DNA of 64,000 bases from Globodera rostochiensis (GCA_018350325.1 JAEVLN010000005.1:2118142-2182141), one strand, 5' to 3'. Shown: positions 44,258 to 57,721, counted from the first letter of the stretch. The notes: a model not told the origin generated them from the letters alone. Made by a program: numbers and translations.

Positions 44258-47200
44258 ATGAAGAGGCCGGCCCCGAAGCACTTAAAATCAGAGGACATCA
44301 GAAGAGTCGACGCTGAAGCTGTTAAAAGCATTGGAGCGAAAGGGACAAAACCTCTTCAGATTGATAGTTACGATTCCAGCGATGAAGAGGTTAATTGCGA
44401 AGTTATAACTCGGCTCAGAATGGTTGCCAAAAAATATACCATTCGATTTCTTTCGTCGGAGGAGTGAATTCATAAATATTTCTCATTTTGAGAAACGGCA
44501 TTTTTCAATTTTTGTTGTTTTAGGATTTGCGCAACACAATCGGCAATATCCCAGTGCAATGGTACAGCGATTATGACCATGTCGGCTACTCTTTGAGCGG
44601 TGACAAAATCGCCAAATCGTCGGCTAAAACGGATGAAATAGACGCCTTTTTGCAAAAGGAAGAGGACACGGACTATTGGTAAGTCAATAAATGGGGGGTT
44701 TTTTTTGTAGAGCCCGTCGGGATCTGGTCTGCCGGGATCTTGAGAGTTTCGGCCCAAATGCTTTGAAAATTTTCGAAAACACCGGGACCTTGACTCCCAA
44801 CTTTGGCCTCTTTTTTTAAATCCCGACTTGGGTGACTTCATTTAATAAACTTAGTGCTCCGATCGTTTCGAGCCTCGGGTAGTGAATGAGCTTCGTCTTC
44901 CCGATCCCGGCTTCAAAAGTGAGTCGGGACCGGAACTCTCGAATTTCAGGATTGTTAGTCCTGGTTCGATAAATTTCAAATCCTCGATTTCCGGGCTCGA
45001 TGCGTTTTTTCAACAACTGAAAGATTAATTAATTCTTCAAAATTAGGCGCAGGGTTTTCGACCGCCAGTCCGGTCAGCAGGTGGCACTCACTGACCAACA
45101 GGTGGAGAAACTGAATGCCATTGCCGCCAATCGCTTTCCTGAAATAGGTCTTTTTGTTTCGGTAGTTGTGACGGTGGTGCGATTACATTCTCCCAGGCTA
45201 CAACCCGTACCCGCCCTTCCTGGACATTTTTTCTTCCGTCCGCGAAATTCACCCAATTTCTAATCGGCCTCCCGACAAACGCTCCTTTGTTCCGAGTGCC
45301 GATGAGCGCCGAATTGTTGGCCGAATGGTCCATGCCATCAAAATGGGCTGGCTGAAGAGGAGAGAACCGCCCAACGACGCCGGGGGGGACGACGGACAAA
45401 GAATTTACGACCTTTGGGACGACGACGGCGGGGAGCAGCGGAAGAGCGGACTCGAAATGGCGCGCATTCGGATGCATTTACCGGCTCCGAAAGTGAATTT
45501 TAGGAGGAAATTTATTTGCATTTTGAATCGAAAGCCCAGGTAAAGCCACCCGGACATGCGGAATCGTACAATCCACCCCCGGAGTATCTGTTTGACGATG
45601 ACGAGAGTAGAAAATGGGAAGAGACGGAGCCCGAGAAACGACGGATGAATTTCATTCCACAAAAGTTTGATGCATTGAGAAAGGTTGGAGCTTCATTTAT
45701 TTTTATTCATTTTTTGAGAGTGAAAATGTTTAAGGTGCCATTCTATGAACACTTTTACGAGGAGCGTATCGAACGGTGCATGGACCTTTATCTGGCCCCA
45801 AGACAGCGCAAAATGAGGGTAAATGGACGAAGGTTGAGAAGAACTATTTCTTTTCATTTTTGCAGCTGAACGTCGACCCGAAGCAGCTCTTGCCTGACTT
45901 GCCCAACCCGAAAGACCTGCAGCCTTTCCCCACCACTTTGGCCTTTTATTTACGGGGACACTCTGGCCAAGTGCGCGCATTGGCGCTCGAACCGGACATT
46001 GGCGAAATTTTGCTGTCGGGCGCGGCCGATTCGACGGTGATCAATCATTAAATGTTGCGATTGGATCGACCGATCGCTTAATTTTTGCCAAGTTCAGGTC
46101 CGTGTTTGGATGTTGCCGAGCGGCAAATGTTTGCGAATTTTCGAAATGCCATCGCCGGTCACTTGCGTCGCATTCTGTCCCAACCCCAGCAGAACACTCG
46201 CATTGGTGCACATTTGGGTTTTAATCTTATTTAAAGCGTTCCCATGAGTTGAATTTGTTTAGAGTTCTCACAAAAGCCTTTAGTCATTATATATTTTTGC
46301 TTTCGATTAGGTTTCTTGTGAATGTGATCTTGTCACGGTGTTAAACGTCGAGAGTGGCGATCGGTTGGCCGTGTCGGATACGCGCCAATTCATCGCCGAA
46401 ATTGGCCTTGGCGTTGAGAACACTGCTGGCGTTGTGTGGAAATACCTCAACGACAAAAAGATTAACGGCGTTCAACTGAAAATGAACGATGTGAAAAATT
46501 TGGGCGGGAGAAATTATTTAAAAAAAAAATTTTGTTTTTTTGCAGAAAATTCGAAATGTTTCCTGGCATAAGAGGGGCGATTACTTTGCGACGGTCGGAT
46601 TTGAACACACTGCCGGGGCCGTTGTAATCCACCAATTGAGCAAAGGAAATTCACAGGTTTTTTATTATTATTATTTTTTAGTTTTGCAATTGTTTTTTAT
46701 TCAGAAACCTTTTACCAAACGGAAAGGAGTCGTCCAATCCGTCCTTTTCCATCCCAACAAAGCGTTGTTTTTTGTTGGCACTCGACAGGTGACGGACAGC
46801 AAACTTTTTAAGATTCTTTTGCATTTATTATTATTTCCATTTTAGCATATTTTTATTTACGATTTGGTGAAATGCGAATTGGTACGTCAACTTTCGGCGG
46901 GCACCAAATGGCTTTCGTGTATGCAATTGCATCGCGGAGGAGAAAATTTGTTTGTGGGCGGATTGGACCGGACATTTGCATGGTAACAATCGCCGGCGGG
47001 CAAAATGGGCGGGGCTTCATCGGGAAAATTCCCAAATTTAATTGAGGGGGGGGGGCTTTATCGGGAAAATTCCCCAAAATTCCATATTTTCTTCGTTAGG
47101 CTCGATCTGGAACTGTCGTCAAAGCCATGGAAAAAGCTGCGCAACCACCAATCGGCCATTCGCTCTTTAGCCTGCCACGGGCGTTATCCGCTGGTCGCCA

Positions 47201-47589
47201 CCGTTTCGGACGATGCCACTGCCATTGTGTACCACGCGCGGGTGTCGACAGATTTGATGAGAGACAACGAATTGGTCCCGGGTGGGTAATCAGCGGTCGT
47301 TAATGAATTGGCCCCTCTCATCCATTCAGTGAAACGTCTTTTTGGCCACAAATTTCTCGCCAAGAGAGAATTGGACAAGCTGAGGAGTTCCACCAAATCG
47401 GAGGAGGAGGAGGAAAAGGCTGCCGAGGGAGAGGGACGGGACGAGGAGGGAGACGATGAACACAACGAAAAGGCGGGCACGGCATTAAGCAATGAACGGT
47501 TGGCCATTTTATGCGCCGTCTTCCATCCCACGCAGCCGTGGCTGCTCACTTCAGGCGCGGACGGACAAATTGCGCTGTTCAGCTATTAA
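44258..47589 (+). CDS. Ribosome biogenesis protein BOP1 (PeBoW subunit, WD40)
   Basis: BOP1 acts in the nucleolus with PES1 and WDR12 in 28S/5.8S rRNA maturation. Exons start at 44258, 44524, about 45049, 45200, 45539 and later sites. The BOP1 N-terminal domain reads [96 protein letters not shown] and [13 protein letters not shown] repeats follow: [75 protein letters not shown] and [20 protein letters not shown]. An acidic insert (about 47395-47470, poly-Glu) lies before the last repeat. Stop TAA is at 47587-47589. Length and order match the family; nothing appears missing. Confidence 0.94.
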
Positions 47590-48415
47590 ACATTGTGAAG
47601 CATTTCCTTTCACTTTTTGTTCATTGTTTTTGTTGAATTTTGCATGAATTTCAACTGCCATTTGCTTTATCACATAAATGGTGGATTGGTTGGGGTGAAG
47701 ATGGATGGAATTGAAGGAGTTCTGATCTGATTAGAAGGGAAGGGGGCGGGGTGCTCCGATTGCGCAGGTCAAGGTCCGAATGAATGCCGCGGGTTGTTCT
47801 TCTTCGCCTGCCCTTTGCGATGGATAGTCTAATCGGCCGTCCATTCCCCGCCGCCGTCGCCTCGCATTCGACGGATTTATTCAAAAGGAACGAATTTCCT
47901 TTTCCTTCTCTCCGGCCAATTTTCCTTTTTTCCGCCCGCGTTCATTCCTTTAACACTTTAACAGTGAATGAATGCTCTCTTTTACTGCTTGAATTTGTTT
48001 TGTTATTTTACGCATTCCATTGAATCAACGCGCAGCGCCTAATTGGCTTTTTTCGGAGCGGATTACCGGATAAATCGGAAGGAATGGTGGCGGGGGGGGT
48101 ATCTCTCCCTTTTGACGAATGACCGACCGACCGCCTCCATCTTCCCGTCCTTCCGTCCGTCTCCATTCCTTTCCGTTGGAGAAGTTCATGTTTCCTTTTC
48201 CTTCCACTGGCGGAGTGATGACGTAGATGAGCAGCAACTTTGTCAACGTCACCACCCAAAGTCCGTAGGGGCGCATGCCATCACCGATCACTCGGAATGC
48301 GAGGGAATCGGACGGCATAAATAAATATTTCTTCTCGAGTCGAGATTCTGTCTGACGGCATCGGCCAACGGGACGGGAAGGAATTCGTTCACCCGGGGGA
48401 AGGGAATGGGCGGGC
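47590..48415. other. Non-coding stretch after BOP1
   Basis: No gene is recognised. The first part is BOP1 3' flank. The rest contains ordinary unique sequence with no frame that resembles a known protein. Confidence 0.45.
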
Positions 48416-48925
48416 GGTGACCTGTGAGTTGCTTCTTTCCCCCCCCCCCCCCCTCCGGGGGGCGGTGACCTGTGAGTTGCTTCTTCCCCCCCCCCCCCTC
48501 CGGGGGGCGGTGACCTGTGAGTTGCTTCTTCCCCCCCCCCCCCTCCGGGGGGCGGTGACCTGTGAGTTGCTTCTTCCCCCCCACCCCCTCCGGGGGGCGG
48601 TGACCTGTGAGTTGCTTCTTCCCCCCCACCCCCTCCGGGGGGCGGTGACCTGTGAGTTACTTCTTCCCCCCCCCCCACCCCCTCCGGGGGGCGGTGACCT
48701 GTGAGTTGCTTCTTCCCCCCCCCCCTCCGGGGGGCGGTGACCTGTGATTGCTTCTTCCCCCCCCCCCCCCCTCCGGAGGGCGGTGACCTGTGAGTTGCTT
48801 CTTCCCCCCCCCCCCCCCCCGCCCCTCCGGGGGGCGGTGACCTGTGAGTTGCTTCTTCCCCCCCCCCCCCCTCCGGGGGGCGGTGACCTGTGAGTTGCTT
48901 CTTTCCCCCCCCCCCCCTCCGTTGT
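48416..48925. repeat. Minisatellite, about 45-50 bp unit, about 11 copies
   Basis: Each unit is ggcggtgacctgtgagttgc, then ttctt, a C run of 8-14 and tccggggg. Length differences come from the C run. Unbroken frames on both strands (for example a 442-codon minus-strand frame) are due to the repeat and not to selection. Confidence 0.95.
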
Positions 48926-49790
48926 TCCTTCCACTGTTTTTGTGGCGAAGAATGAAGCAAATGAAGAAAGGGATGGGAAAGGGAAGGTGGGGGGGGGGGA
49001 ATTTGGGTCAATTTCCATGGAAGAATCCATCCCCGGTAAAACCCCCCCCCCCCCATTTCTTCTTCATTATCATCCTTCCCCTGTGGTGATTCTCTTCTGC
49101 CGAACACTTTGCCCTCGAGGCAGCGAAGTGAAGCGAGCGACTGGCGGAAAAGGCGGGAGGGAACGTCGGCGGAGATGGCGCGACTCCCCCGAGGCGATTT
49201 GTAGGAGGAGTTGAGGGGGCGGACGGCGGACGGAATACGACGACGGATGACTTGTGGATGAATCTCCTCCTCCCCACGTCCGTCCATCCCAATTCCCCCC
49301 CCCCTCCCCAAATCCTTTTCATTTCTCCGATGAATTGCCCCCCCCCCCAACACTTTCCACCCCTTTTCCCCCTTTGACGCCTTCTTTGAAGCGAATCAAA
49401 CGGAGAGAAAGCCACTTTCGCCCGTTTGTATGCAAAAATCGCCCGAAAGCAAAAGCCTCCCAACCAAAAATATTCAAATTTTCCCTGCGATTAGCTTTTA
49501 TCCAAAACGTGCCCCCCCCCCCGCTTTCTCCCCCCTCCCCCCGCTTCCCTCCCCCCCCCCCCCCACCCGCTTTTCTCCCCCCTCCCCCGCTTCCCTCCCC
49601 CCCCCCCCCCCCCGCTTTCCCCCCTCCCCCCGCTTCCCTCCCCCCCCACCCGCTTTCCCCCCTCCCCCCGCTTCCCCCCTCCCCCGCTTTTCTCCCCCCC
49701 CCTCCCCTCTTCTTCGTCCAACAAAAACAACAACGGCACCTTCCTTCCTATCAAAACAAATCTCTCATCCCTTCTTTTCTTCCTTCCGTC
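48926..49790. other. C-rich low-complexity stretch
   Basis: Runs of C up to 16 nt separated by ccgctttct and ccgcttccct words (about 49510-49710). No gene is recognised. Confidence 0.6.
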
Positions 49791-50068
49791 AATTCCATCC
49801 CTTCTTCTCTTCCTTCCGTCAATTCCATCCCTTCTTCTCTTCCTTCCGTCAATTCCATCCCTTCTTCTCTTCCTTCCGTCAATTCCATCCCTTCTTCTCT
49901 TCCTTCCGTCAATTCCATCCCTTCTTCTCTTCCTTCCGTCAATTCCATCCCTTCTTCTCTTCCTTCCGTCAATTCCATCCCTTCTTCTCTTCCTTCCGTC
50001 AATTCCATCCCTTCTTCTCTTCCTTCCGTCAATTCCATCCCTTCTTCTCTTCCTTCCGTCAATTCCAT
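49791..50068. repeat. 30-bp minisatellite, about 9 copies
   Basis: The unit is cttcttctcttccttccgtc followed by aattccatcc, with nearly perfect copies. The array ends about 80 bp before the start of the NOAH-like gene, so it lies in its promoter or 5' UTR. Because 30 is divisible by three, all six frames can stay open. Confidence 0.95.
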
Positions 50069-50151
50069 CCTTTTTCATCTTCGCCTCACATTTTCTCTCC
50101 CCCAAGGCGTGCCATCATTCATTCATTCCCCCAGCCTTCCCAACTTTTAGC

Positions 50152-53100
50152 ATGCGCAGCTTTTTCTCCAGCAGGCTTTCTTCCAGCAGAAGAGACAGAC
50201 ACCGCCGTCTGTTCTTCCATTGGCAGCATTTCCATTCCCTCCTCTTCCGCTGCCTCCTCTTCCTCTTGGCCGCCGCCGTCTCCGCCGATCAATCCATCCG
50301 TAAGTGACGGCGGAATGCCAATTTGGCCAATTTCCAATCAACCGATAAAAACGATTAAAATTTGGGCCAAATAACTACGGAAATGACAAAAAAAAGTGCC
50401 AAAACCTTGCTTCCGTCGTTAGGATATTAAAGAGGGGGGGGGGGGGGAGTCAATTTGCACCCGATAACATCTCCGGGATCATCCCCTCCATCCCATCATC
50501 ATCTCGGCATGGGGGGGGGACTCATCCAATCGGTGATCACTGGTGGTGACCTTCACCCGAATTGCCCCTCTCACAGCAAATAATTCAGTGGGTCGAACGG
50601 AAATGCATAAACCGTTGAGACAGTACAATTTGGGGGGGGGGGGGTAATTTGAGTGGAGGAATGATTTGGAAGATAATTTTTGGGAGGGTTTGCAATCCCT
50701 CGGTTAGATAAATTCAATTTCCTTTTCAGCACTTTTGTCGAAATGCCCCACGGGCGATTCGACCGTTTACCTCCTCCAGCACAACAACTCCATCGCCTCG
50801 GGCACCGTCCCACTCCGCTCGCTGCCCATCCTCGGGGGATTCCTCGAATGCACTGAACTTTGCTCGGCAGCAAATGTAAGTGAATAAATTGCAGCAATTA
50901 GTAAATTCCAAAATTGGGCTTATTTTTAGGATTGCGTCGGCGTCCGTTACACCCAACAGGCGGGCGCCAGTGGGGGAGGACAGTGCCAATTGGTCGGCCA
51001 AAAGTCCCCGGCCGGCGGCGCCGCGTCGGAGTTTGGTGACGAGGCGGCACGGACAGTGACGAAGAATTGTGTGAAGGTGGCCATAGACTTTGGGCATTAA
51101 TTGGAAAATTAGAGAAATGCCATAGACTTTGGGCATTAATTGGAAAATTAGAGAAATGCCATAGACTTTGGGCATTAATTGGAAAATTAGAGAAATGCCA
51201 TAGACTTTGGGCATTAATTGGAAAATTAGAGAAATGCCATAGACTTTGGGCATTAATTGGAAAATTAGAGAAATGCCATAGACTTTGGGCATTAATTGGA
51301 AAATTAGAGAAATGCCATAGACTTTGGGCATTAATTGGAAAATTAGAGAAATGCCATAGACTTTGGGCATTAATTGGAAAATTAGAGAAATGCCATAGAC
51401 TTTGGGCATTAATTGGAAAATTAGAGAAATGCCATAGACTTTGGGCATTAATTGGAAAATTAGAGAAATGCCATAGACTTTGGGCATTAATTGGAAAATT
51501 AGAGAAATGCCATAGACTTTGGGCATTAATTGGAAAATTAGAGAAATGCCATAGACTTTGGGCATTAATTGGAAAATTAGAGAAATGCCATAGACTTTGG
51601 GCATTAATTGGAAAATTAGAGAAATGCCATAGACTTTGGGCATTAATTGGAAAATTAGAGAAATGCCATAGACTTTGGGCATTAATTGGAAAATTAGAGA
51701 AATGCCATAGACTTTGGGCATTAATTGGAAAATTAGAGAAATGCCATAGACTTTGGGCATTAATTGGAAAATTAGAGAAATGCCATAGACTTTGGGCATT
51801 AATTGGAAAATTAGAGAAATGCCATAGACTTTGGGCATTAATTGGAAAATTAGAGAAATGCCATAGACTTTGGGCATTAATTGGAAAATTAGAGAAATGC
51901 CATAGACTTTGGGCATTAATTGGAAAATTAGAGAAATGCCATAGACTTTGGGCATTAATTGGAAAATTAGAGAAATGCCATAGACTTTGGGCATTAATTG
52001 GAAAATTAGAGAAATGCCATAGACTTTGGGCATTAATTGGAAAATTAGAGAAATGCCATAGACTTTGGGCATTAATTGGAAAATTAGAGAAATGCCATAG
52101 ACTTTTGGCATTAATTGGAAATTAGACGAAATGCCATAGACTTTGGGCATTAATTGGAAATTAGACGAAATGCCATAGACTTTTGGCATTACAGTAATTG
52201 GAAAATTAGACCAAATCAAAGCCTTTAAATGGCATTTGAAAACGACATGGACGCCCTCCCCCGGGGCGACGCAAATCCATTCAATTGAATCCTTTCCCTC
52301 CCATAGAGCGAACGCATTTGTTCCTCGCCCTTTCATTTTGACGTCCACGAGCAAAAGATTCTGGTCGGCTTTGCCCGCGAGGTCGTCGCCGCCGAATCAA
52401 TTCAGCGCTGTCTGTCCGCCTGTCTGAACGCTTTTGACACTTTCGGCTTCGAATGTGAGTCGGTCATGTTCTACCCGGTGGATGCCGAGTGCATTCTGAA
52501 CACGGAGGACCGACTGGATCGTCCTGACCTTTTTGTGGACGAGCACGAGGACACGGTCATCTACTTGGACAACAACTGTGCCGGATGTGAGTGCCGAGAC
52601 AGAATCAATTTTGGCATTTTCGGGGTCAAATTCGCAAATTGCAGCGCAATGTTACGCCCCATATGTGACGCAATACGTGGCGGTCGAAGGGCGTCAACTG
52701 ACCGATGAACTCGACCACAGCTTCGAAGGCTTCGAGTTGAACGAATGTGAGGAGCTGTGCACTCAAAGGCTAAGTGTTACGGTAAATTAACTTTTCGTTT
52801 CGAAAGGAAACAAATTCTCACAAGGCCAACGACTTCAACTGCAAGGCGTTCATGTACAGTAATCAAACCCGGACCTGCGTTCTGTCGGACGAACGTTCGC
52901 GCCCTTTGGGCCGTGCCAATCTGACGGAAGTGCCGGGATGGACGTACTTCGAGAAGAAATGTTTTGCATGTGAGTTCGGGATCGAGACCGAATAATTTGC
53001 ATTTGGCCATTTCTTATTTTGATTTCGATCAGTGCTTTTTGTTTAGCCCCGCGGACGTGTCGCAACGTTCCGTCGTTCACGCGGGTGCCCCAAATGCTTT

Positions 53101-56100
53101 TGGTGGGCTTTGCCTCTTTTGTGATGGAAAATGTGCCGTCCGTGACAATGTGTTTGGACCAATGCACAAAGTCAGCTGAAATAACCGACAAATAATTTCA
53201 AATTATTTTAGCCCTCCGCCGGAGACGGGACAAAACTTTGGGTGCAAATCGGTGATGTATTATTATAATGAGTGAGTCATTCCTTCAAACAAAACACCCT
53301 TAGGGCACCATTTGTCCATCCCCCCCCCAGGGCATCATTTGTCCATCCCCCCCCCCCAGGGCACCATTTGTCCACCCCCCCCCAGGGCATCATTTGTCCA
53401 TCCCCCCCCCAGGGCACCATTTGTCCATCCCCCCCCCCAGGGCATCATTTGTCCATCCCCCCCCCCAGGGCACCATTTGTCCACCCCCCCCCCAGGGCAC
53501 CATTTGTCCATCCCCCCCCCCTCCCCAGGGCACCATTTGTCCATCCCTCCCCCCAGGCAAGAGTGCATTCTGAACGCGGAATCGCGCCACTCCAAGCCGG
53601 ACTTGTTCATCCCGGAAGAGGACGACTTTGTCGTGGATTACTTCGACATAAACTGCCGTTTGGAGACGGAGCAGTGCATTGCTGAGGGCGTCCGAAGTCC
53701 AAAAATCGTGCGCACTTTGAACGCCGCGCTGCCCGAAGGCGACGGGGCCATTCACGTGGTGGAGACCGTACAGGCAAATGTGAAGGACTGTGCACAAAAG
53801 TGAGCGAATTACCCGCGGCATTTTCCTTGTCTTTGTTTTACAGATGTGCGGCACACTCTCCGGACAAATGCCGTTCTTTCAATTACGACAAATCGTCCGG
53901 CATTTGCAATTTGCTCTATTTGGACGGGAGGGGGTCACTTCGTCCCGAACCGAAGGCACAGGTCGAAGGACCGGCCATTGATTCCAATTTGACAAAACTT
54001 TCTGAAGGTTGACCTCTACGACCTTCATTGTTTGGAGTCGACGCCCGAGGGGCAATCGGTCGGATGTGTGGACACCGAAGGGGCCGTGTTTAGGTGCTTA
54101 AAAAGCTCCCCGAATTTGTTAAGTAATTTTGACCATTAAGTCGCCATTTGTACTCCCAATGGGTCGGCGGTGAGTCGAGCAAAGAATTGCATTCGGTGCC
54201 CCTCTCCAAATGTCTGAATTTGTGTGCCGGTGCCGTTCAACGGTTTTTGGGCCACAAAACATTACTTAAAAAAGAGGCAAACATTTTTAGATGCGAAGGA
54301 CTTAATTACAATCGGCGAAACGGAACTTGTGAACTAATCGAACAATTGAGGGCATCGCCCGGGGCGACGGAGAGAAGCGATCACATTGATTTTTACCAAA
54401 ATGTTTGTGCCCTGAAGGAAGTCCAATCAGAGGAATCAAGCGCAGCAAATGTGCCAAAGAGCAAAGTGAGAACAAACAATTCAAAATAAAAGTATTCAAT
54501 TGGCAAAAGGTGTTACTCGGCACGTCGGATGGGAAGGAAGGCAAAAAGTCGGGGCTCAACAAAAACGGCACACTCAGCAAAAAGGCAATTAGGGGGTAAT
54601 TTGGAAGATTATTAATTATTGAAATTTTAGCCGACAATAAAACCGGACGGACTGCGAAAGGGCCCGGCAAAAAGTGCGGGGGAGTCTGAGGGGGCAAAGG
54701 CGACGGCGGCGGAAGTTTCGGAAGCGGACATCGAGTCCAAAGCGTTCGGAGTTCCGTCCGCCCCAAAGGACAAAGACCAGCAGCCCCCCCAGGCAAGACG
54801 AGCCCCCAAGGCAATTGCAACAAAATTTATCCTTTCAGCCGCCTCCGGCGAAGGCGGCGGGATCGATTGGAGGCAACGGCGGCTTCTCCGTGGCCAACCA
54901 GGGCCCTGACCCCAACCAGCTGCCCTCGCCCATTCAAATCGCGGCTAGCGAAGTGCACACAATTTGTAACTACGAGGGCATTAGTGTCCAGGTGATTTGG
55001 CCCCACTGTCCCTTTCCGAAAGCCAAACTTTGTTTAGGTAAAGCACAGCGAGCCCTTCTCGGGAGTAATGTTCGTCAAGAACAAGTACGACACCTGCCGG
55101 GTTGAGGTGCATAAGTTCCAAAATGTGAAAACTTGACCGATTCCACAGGTGGAGGCTAAGGACAGCGTCACTTTGGTGCTCGGACTTCCTGCAAACTTTG
55201 GCATGAAACCGATCACTTTGACTTCCCCGGAAGGCAATTCCCACCGTCGCCCGAAGGCACATTCGCAGAAGTCATTCTCAGCCGATCGGAATAATGGCAC
55301 TTCACTCGAGAGAACGGGCGGCGGAGAGGAAGTGCTGGAAAGCACGCTGGTGGAGCTGGACGAGCAGCAGCGACAGAAGCACAAGAATAAAAGGTCGGGC
55401 GGTTGGAGTTCGGGGGGGGGGGGAGTCGGTTGGAGGGGAGGGGGGAGTCGGGGGGGGGGGGGAGGGGGGAGTCGGGGGGGGGGGGAGTCGGTTGGAGGGG
55501 AGGGCGGAGTCGGTTGGGGGGAGGGGGGAGTCGGGGGGGGGGGAGGGGGGAGTCAGGGGGGGGGGTCAGGAAGGGGGAGGGGGAGTTAGGGGGGGGGGGG
55601 GGGGGAGGAGGTCGGGGGGGGGGAGGAGGTCGGGGACCAACCTTACTTCCTTAAACACCGCAGGCATCGTCGCCAGTCGCAGAGGGATTGCGGCCTCGTC
55701 GACATGGACAACGGCACATACAAAACGGTGGTTGTTGTGCAGACGAACAATTTGGGAATTCCCGGCCTCGTCACTTCCATGGACCAACTTTACGAAGTTT
55801 GTTTTGCTCATTTAAAGCATCGGCGGTTGCTTTGATCGCTTAAATTGCTCTAATTCATCAGATTTCCTGCAATTATTCGAGCATGTTGGGAGGCAAAGTG
55901 ATCGCGGCGGCCAATCTGAGCCTGCAGGGGCCTCAACCGTCGCTGATCCAACCGCGGGGGAAGATCGAGCTGGGCAATCCGGTGCTGATGCAAATGATGC
56001 CGATGAGAGAGGCGCGGTCGGAGGAGGCGGCTGGTAGACCAAGCGGCACAGATCTTCGGGAACCGCTTTTGCAGGTGTTATCGACGGATTTTGGATGAAA

Positions 56101-57083
56101 GCAGCTTTTAAAATTAACTCTTATAGGCGAAATTGGGCGATATTTTGGAGCTTCGTTGGGAGCTGATGGCGATGGATGACGAATTGGACTTTTTCGTGAA
56201 AGATTGTTACGCCGAGCCGGGCATTACGCCGCCTAAGGGCGTTGCAGTGCCGAAGTCGGCGGTCGAGAAGCTTCAGCTCGTCCACGGAGGGTTCGCCGCG
56301 GGGGGGGGGAGGAATTCGTCAATTTTAAAAGCGTTTTTTCGCAAAATGTCAGATGTCCGACTCCGGCTGTGGCCCAAAAGCTAATTCCAAATCCGATCAA
56401 AATGTTGTCCAGCTCTGTCAAAGTCGTCCATATGCAGGCCTTTCGCTTTGATTCTTCGCCCACCGTTCGGCTGACGTGTCATCTTGAGCTGTGTAAAGGC
56501 GACTGCAAACCGGTAAGTCGAGCAGTTCCGAGCCAAATTTGAGAGTTTTCCTAAAAATAGGCCAATTGTCGGATGGTCGACGGCACGAAAGATTCGTGGG
56601 GCCGGAAGAAACGCGAAAGTCCGGATAATGGCGTCACGGAATGTTAGTCCAATTGATCAAAAATGGATTTGAAAGTGCTTTTCCTTCACATTTAGTCGAA
56701 ACTCGACGCTTCAAAGTGCCGCGCTTCGCTCAGGCGACCACCTCTCTGACCGTCGTCGACCCCCTCCAGAAGCTTAATGAGCCCGTGCCAAATCCATTCC
56801 AGGCCCATTCCTCCCTCTCCAGACTCGCCGCCAGCGAAATTGATACAGCCGCAGGCAATTTGACCGGTTGGGAGAAAGTTCAATCAAAAAAGGAAATGCA
56901 AAATTTGCAGATTTGGCCGAGAGTTCCCCCGGGGACGAGCCCAGCGAAGTGGAGGCGGAGTTGTGCATGCACAAATGGACTTTGGGAGGGGTTCTCGGCA
57001 CTTTGTTGGCACTGATTGTGGTGCAGGCCGCGGTGGTCGCCAAGTACATGGCCAAGAGATTGCTGGGGAGGACGCGGAAGTGA
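50152..57083 (+). CDS. NOAH-like cuticle protein: PAN/apple domains plus ZP domain
   Basis: Apical extracellular matrix protein of the NOAH/NompA type, which links epidermis and sensory endings to the cuticle. Exon 1 (50152-50299) encodes a type II-like signal peptide ending FLLAAAVSADQS. Exon 2 (50730-50874) and the exon at 50930-51076 give the first PAN module (KCPTGDSTVYLLQ, CTELCSAANDCVGVRY). Further PAN modules follow from 52306 (CLSACLNAFDTFGFECES, ECILNTEDRLDRPDLF), near 52700 (NECEELC), near 53563 (ECILNAESRHSKPDLF) and near 54150 (LSKCLNLCAGAVQRF). The ZP domain starts near 54955 (TICNYEGISVQV) and ends about 56600 (LTCHLELCKGDCKPANC), followed by a dibasic site GRKKRE. A transmembrane segment (GVLGTLLALIVVQAAVVAKY) and short basic tail end at 57083. 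Whether it is noah-1 or noah-2 is not settled. Confidence 0.9.
51081..52197. repeat. 39-bp satellite array in a NOAH intron, about 28 copies
   Basis: The unit atgccatagactttgggcat then taattggaaaattagagaa repeats with an exact 39-bp period and almost no variation until 52100, where degenerate copies end it. It lies between the exon ending NCVK (51076) and the exon at 52306. Because 39 is three times thirteen, both strands show long periodic frames; these are not proteins. Confidence 0.97.
53300..53560. repeat. Minisatellite in a NOAH intron
   Basis: About ten copies of agggcaccatttgtccatcc, or the agggcatcatttgtccatcc variant, each followed by a C run of 7-10. The array abuts the next exon, which begins near 53563 with QECILNAESRH. 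Confidence 0.93.
55403..55640. repeat. G-rich low-complexity block in a NOAH intron
   Basis: Runs of G up to 14 nt separated by agtcgg and aggagg. The block lies within the ZP-encoding part, between the exon ending near 55393 (HKNKR) and the exon starting near 55664. Frames across it are Gly/Arg artefacts. Confidence 0.85.
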
Positions 57084-57721
57084 TGCAATTCAATGGATCG
57101 CCGCGTGTTGGGACATTCTCGGGATTCTTTCTTCTCAAAACAAAACCGAAAACAAATAAAATAATCTCTGTTCCGGCACATTTTGGGGGATTAATCCAAA
57201 GTTGGCCCAAACAAATTATGCTCATCAGATTCTTTTCTCCGCACATTCCTCCGTCTCACTGATTTTGATTGATTCTCTCCCTCACTTCGTTAATTTATTT
57301 CACTTTTCCCGCAAATCCTTCAAATTATCGCAAGCACAGCAAATTAAACTGATCAGACAATTACATTTACATAATTTATATATTGCTTAAGAATTAATTA
57401 AATCTAAGTGAAAGGAAAGGACACAAAATGAAGTGAATGAGCGAAAGGAAATGGTCGAACGACATAATTAATTAATTAATATTTAATGATTGCCGGGGGG
57501 GGGAAATTGTCCGTTCATTCGTTCTGCAGCAAAAGATTTGCCTTTTTGTCTGTCAATTGTGCATAAATATCGGCTGGGGATAAGGACTGTTTTGAAATGA
57601 ATGTACACAAATTCGAAATGCATTCGGCGCTTTTGTTGGAGGAGGTCCTGAGCTTGGTGGGAGCGTCGCCGGGGGGGGGGCGGTGAGTGAATGGGCGCCT
57701 TTGTCGCTGTTTGTTGCTTGC
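57084..57721. other. Spacer between convergent NOAH-like and membrane-protein genes
   Basis: AT-rich convergent spacer with no gene recognised. It should hold the 3' UTRs of both flanking genes; an aattaattaattaat run lies near 57466-57480. Confidence 0.5.

Noticed and set aside
48025..49353. 442-codon minus-strand frame
   Set aside because: It follows the ggtgacctgtgagttgc minisatellite, with parallel open phases; there is no recognisable domain.
50726..52354. 542-codon (-) and 352-codon (+) periodic proteins
   Set aside because: They are translations of the 39-bp intron satellite, open because the period is divisible by three; the locus is explained by NOAH exons on either side.
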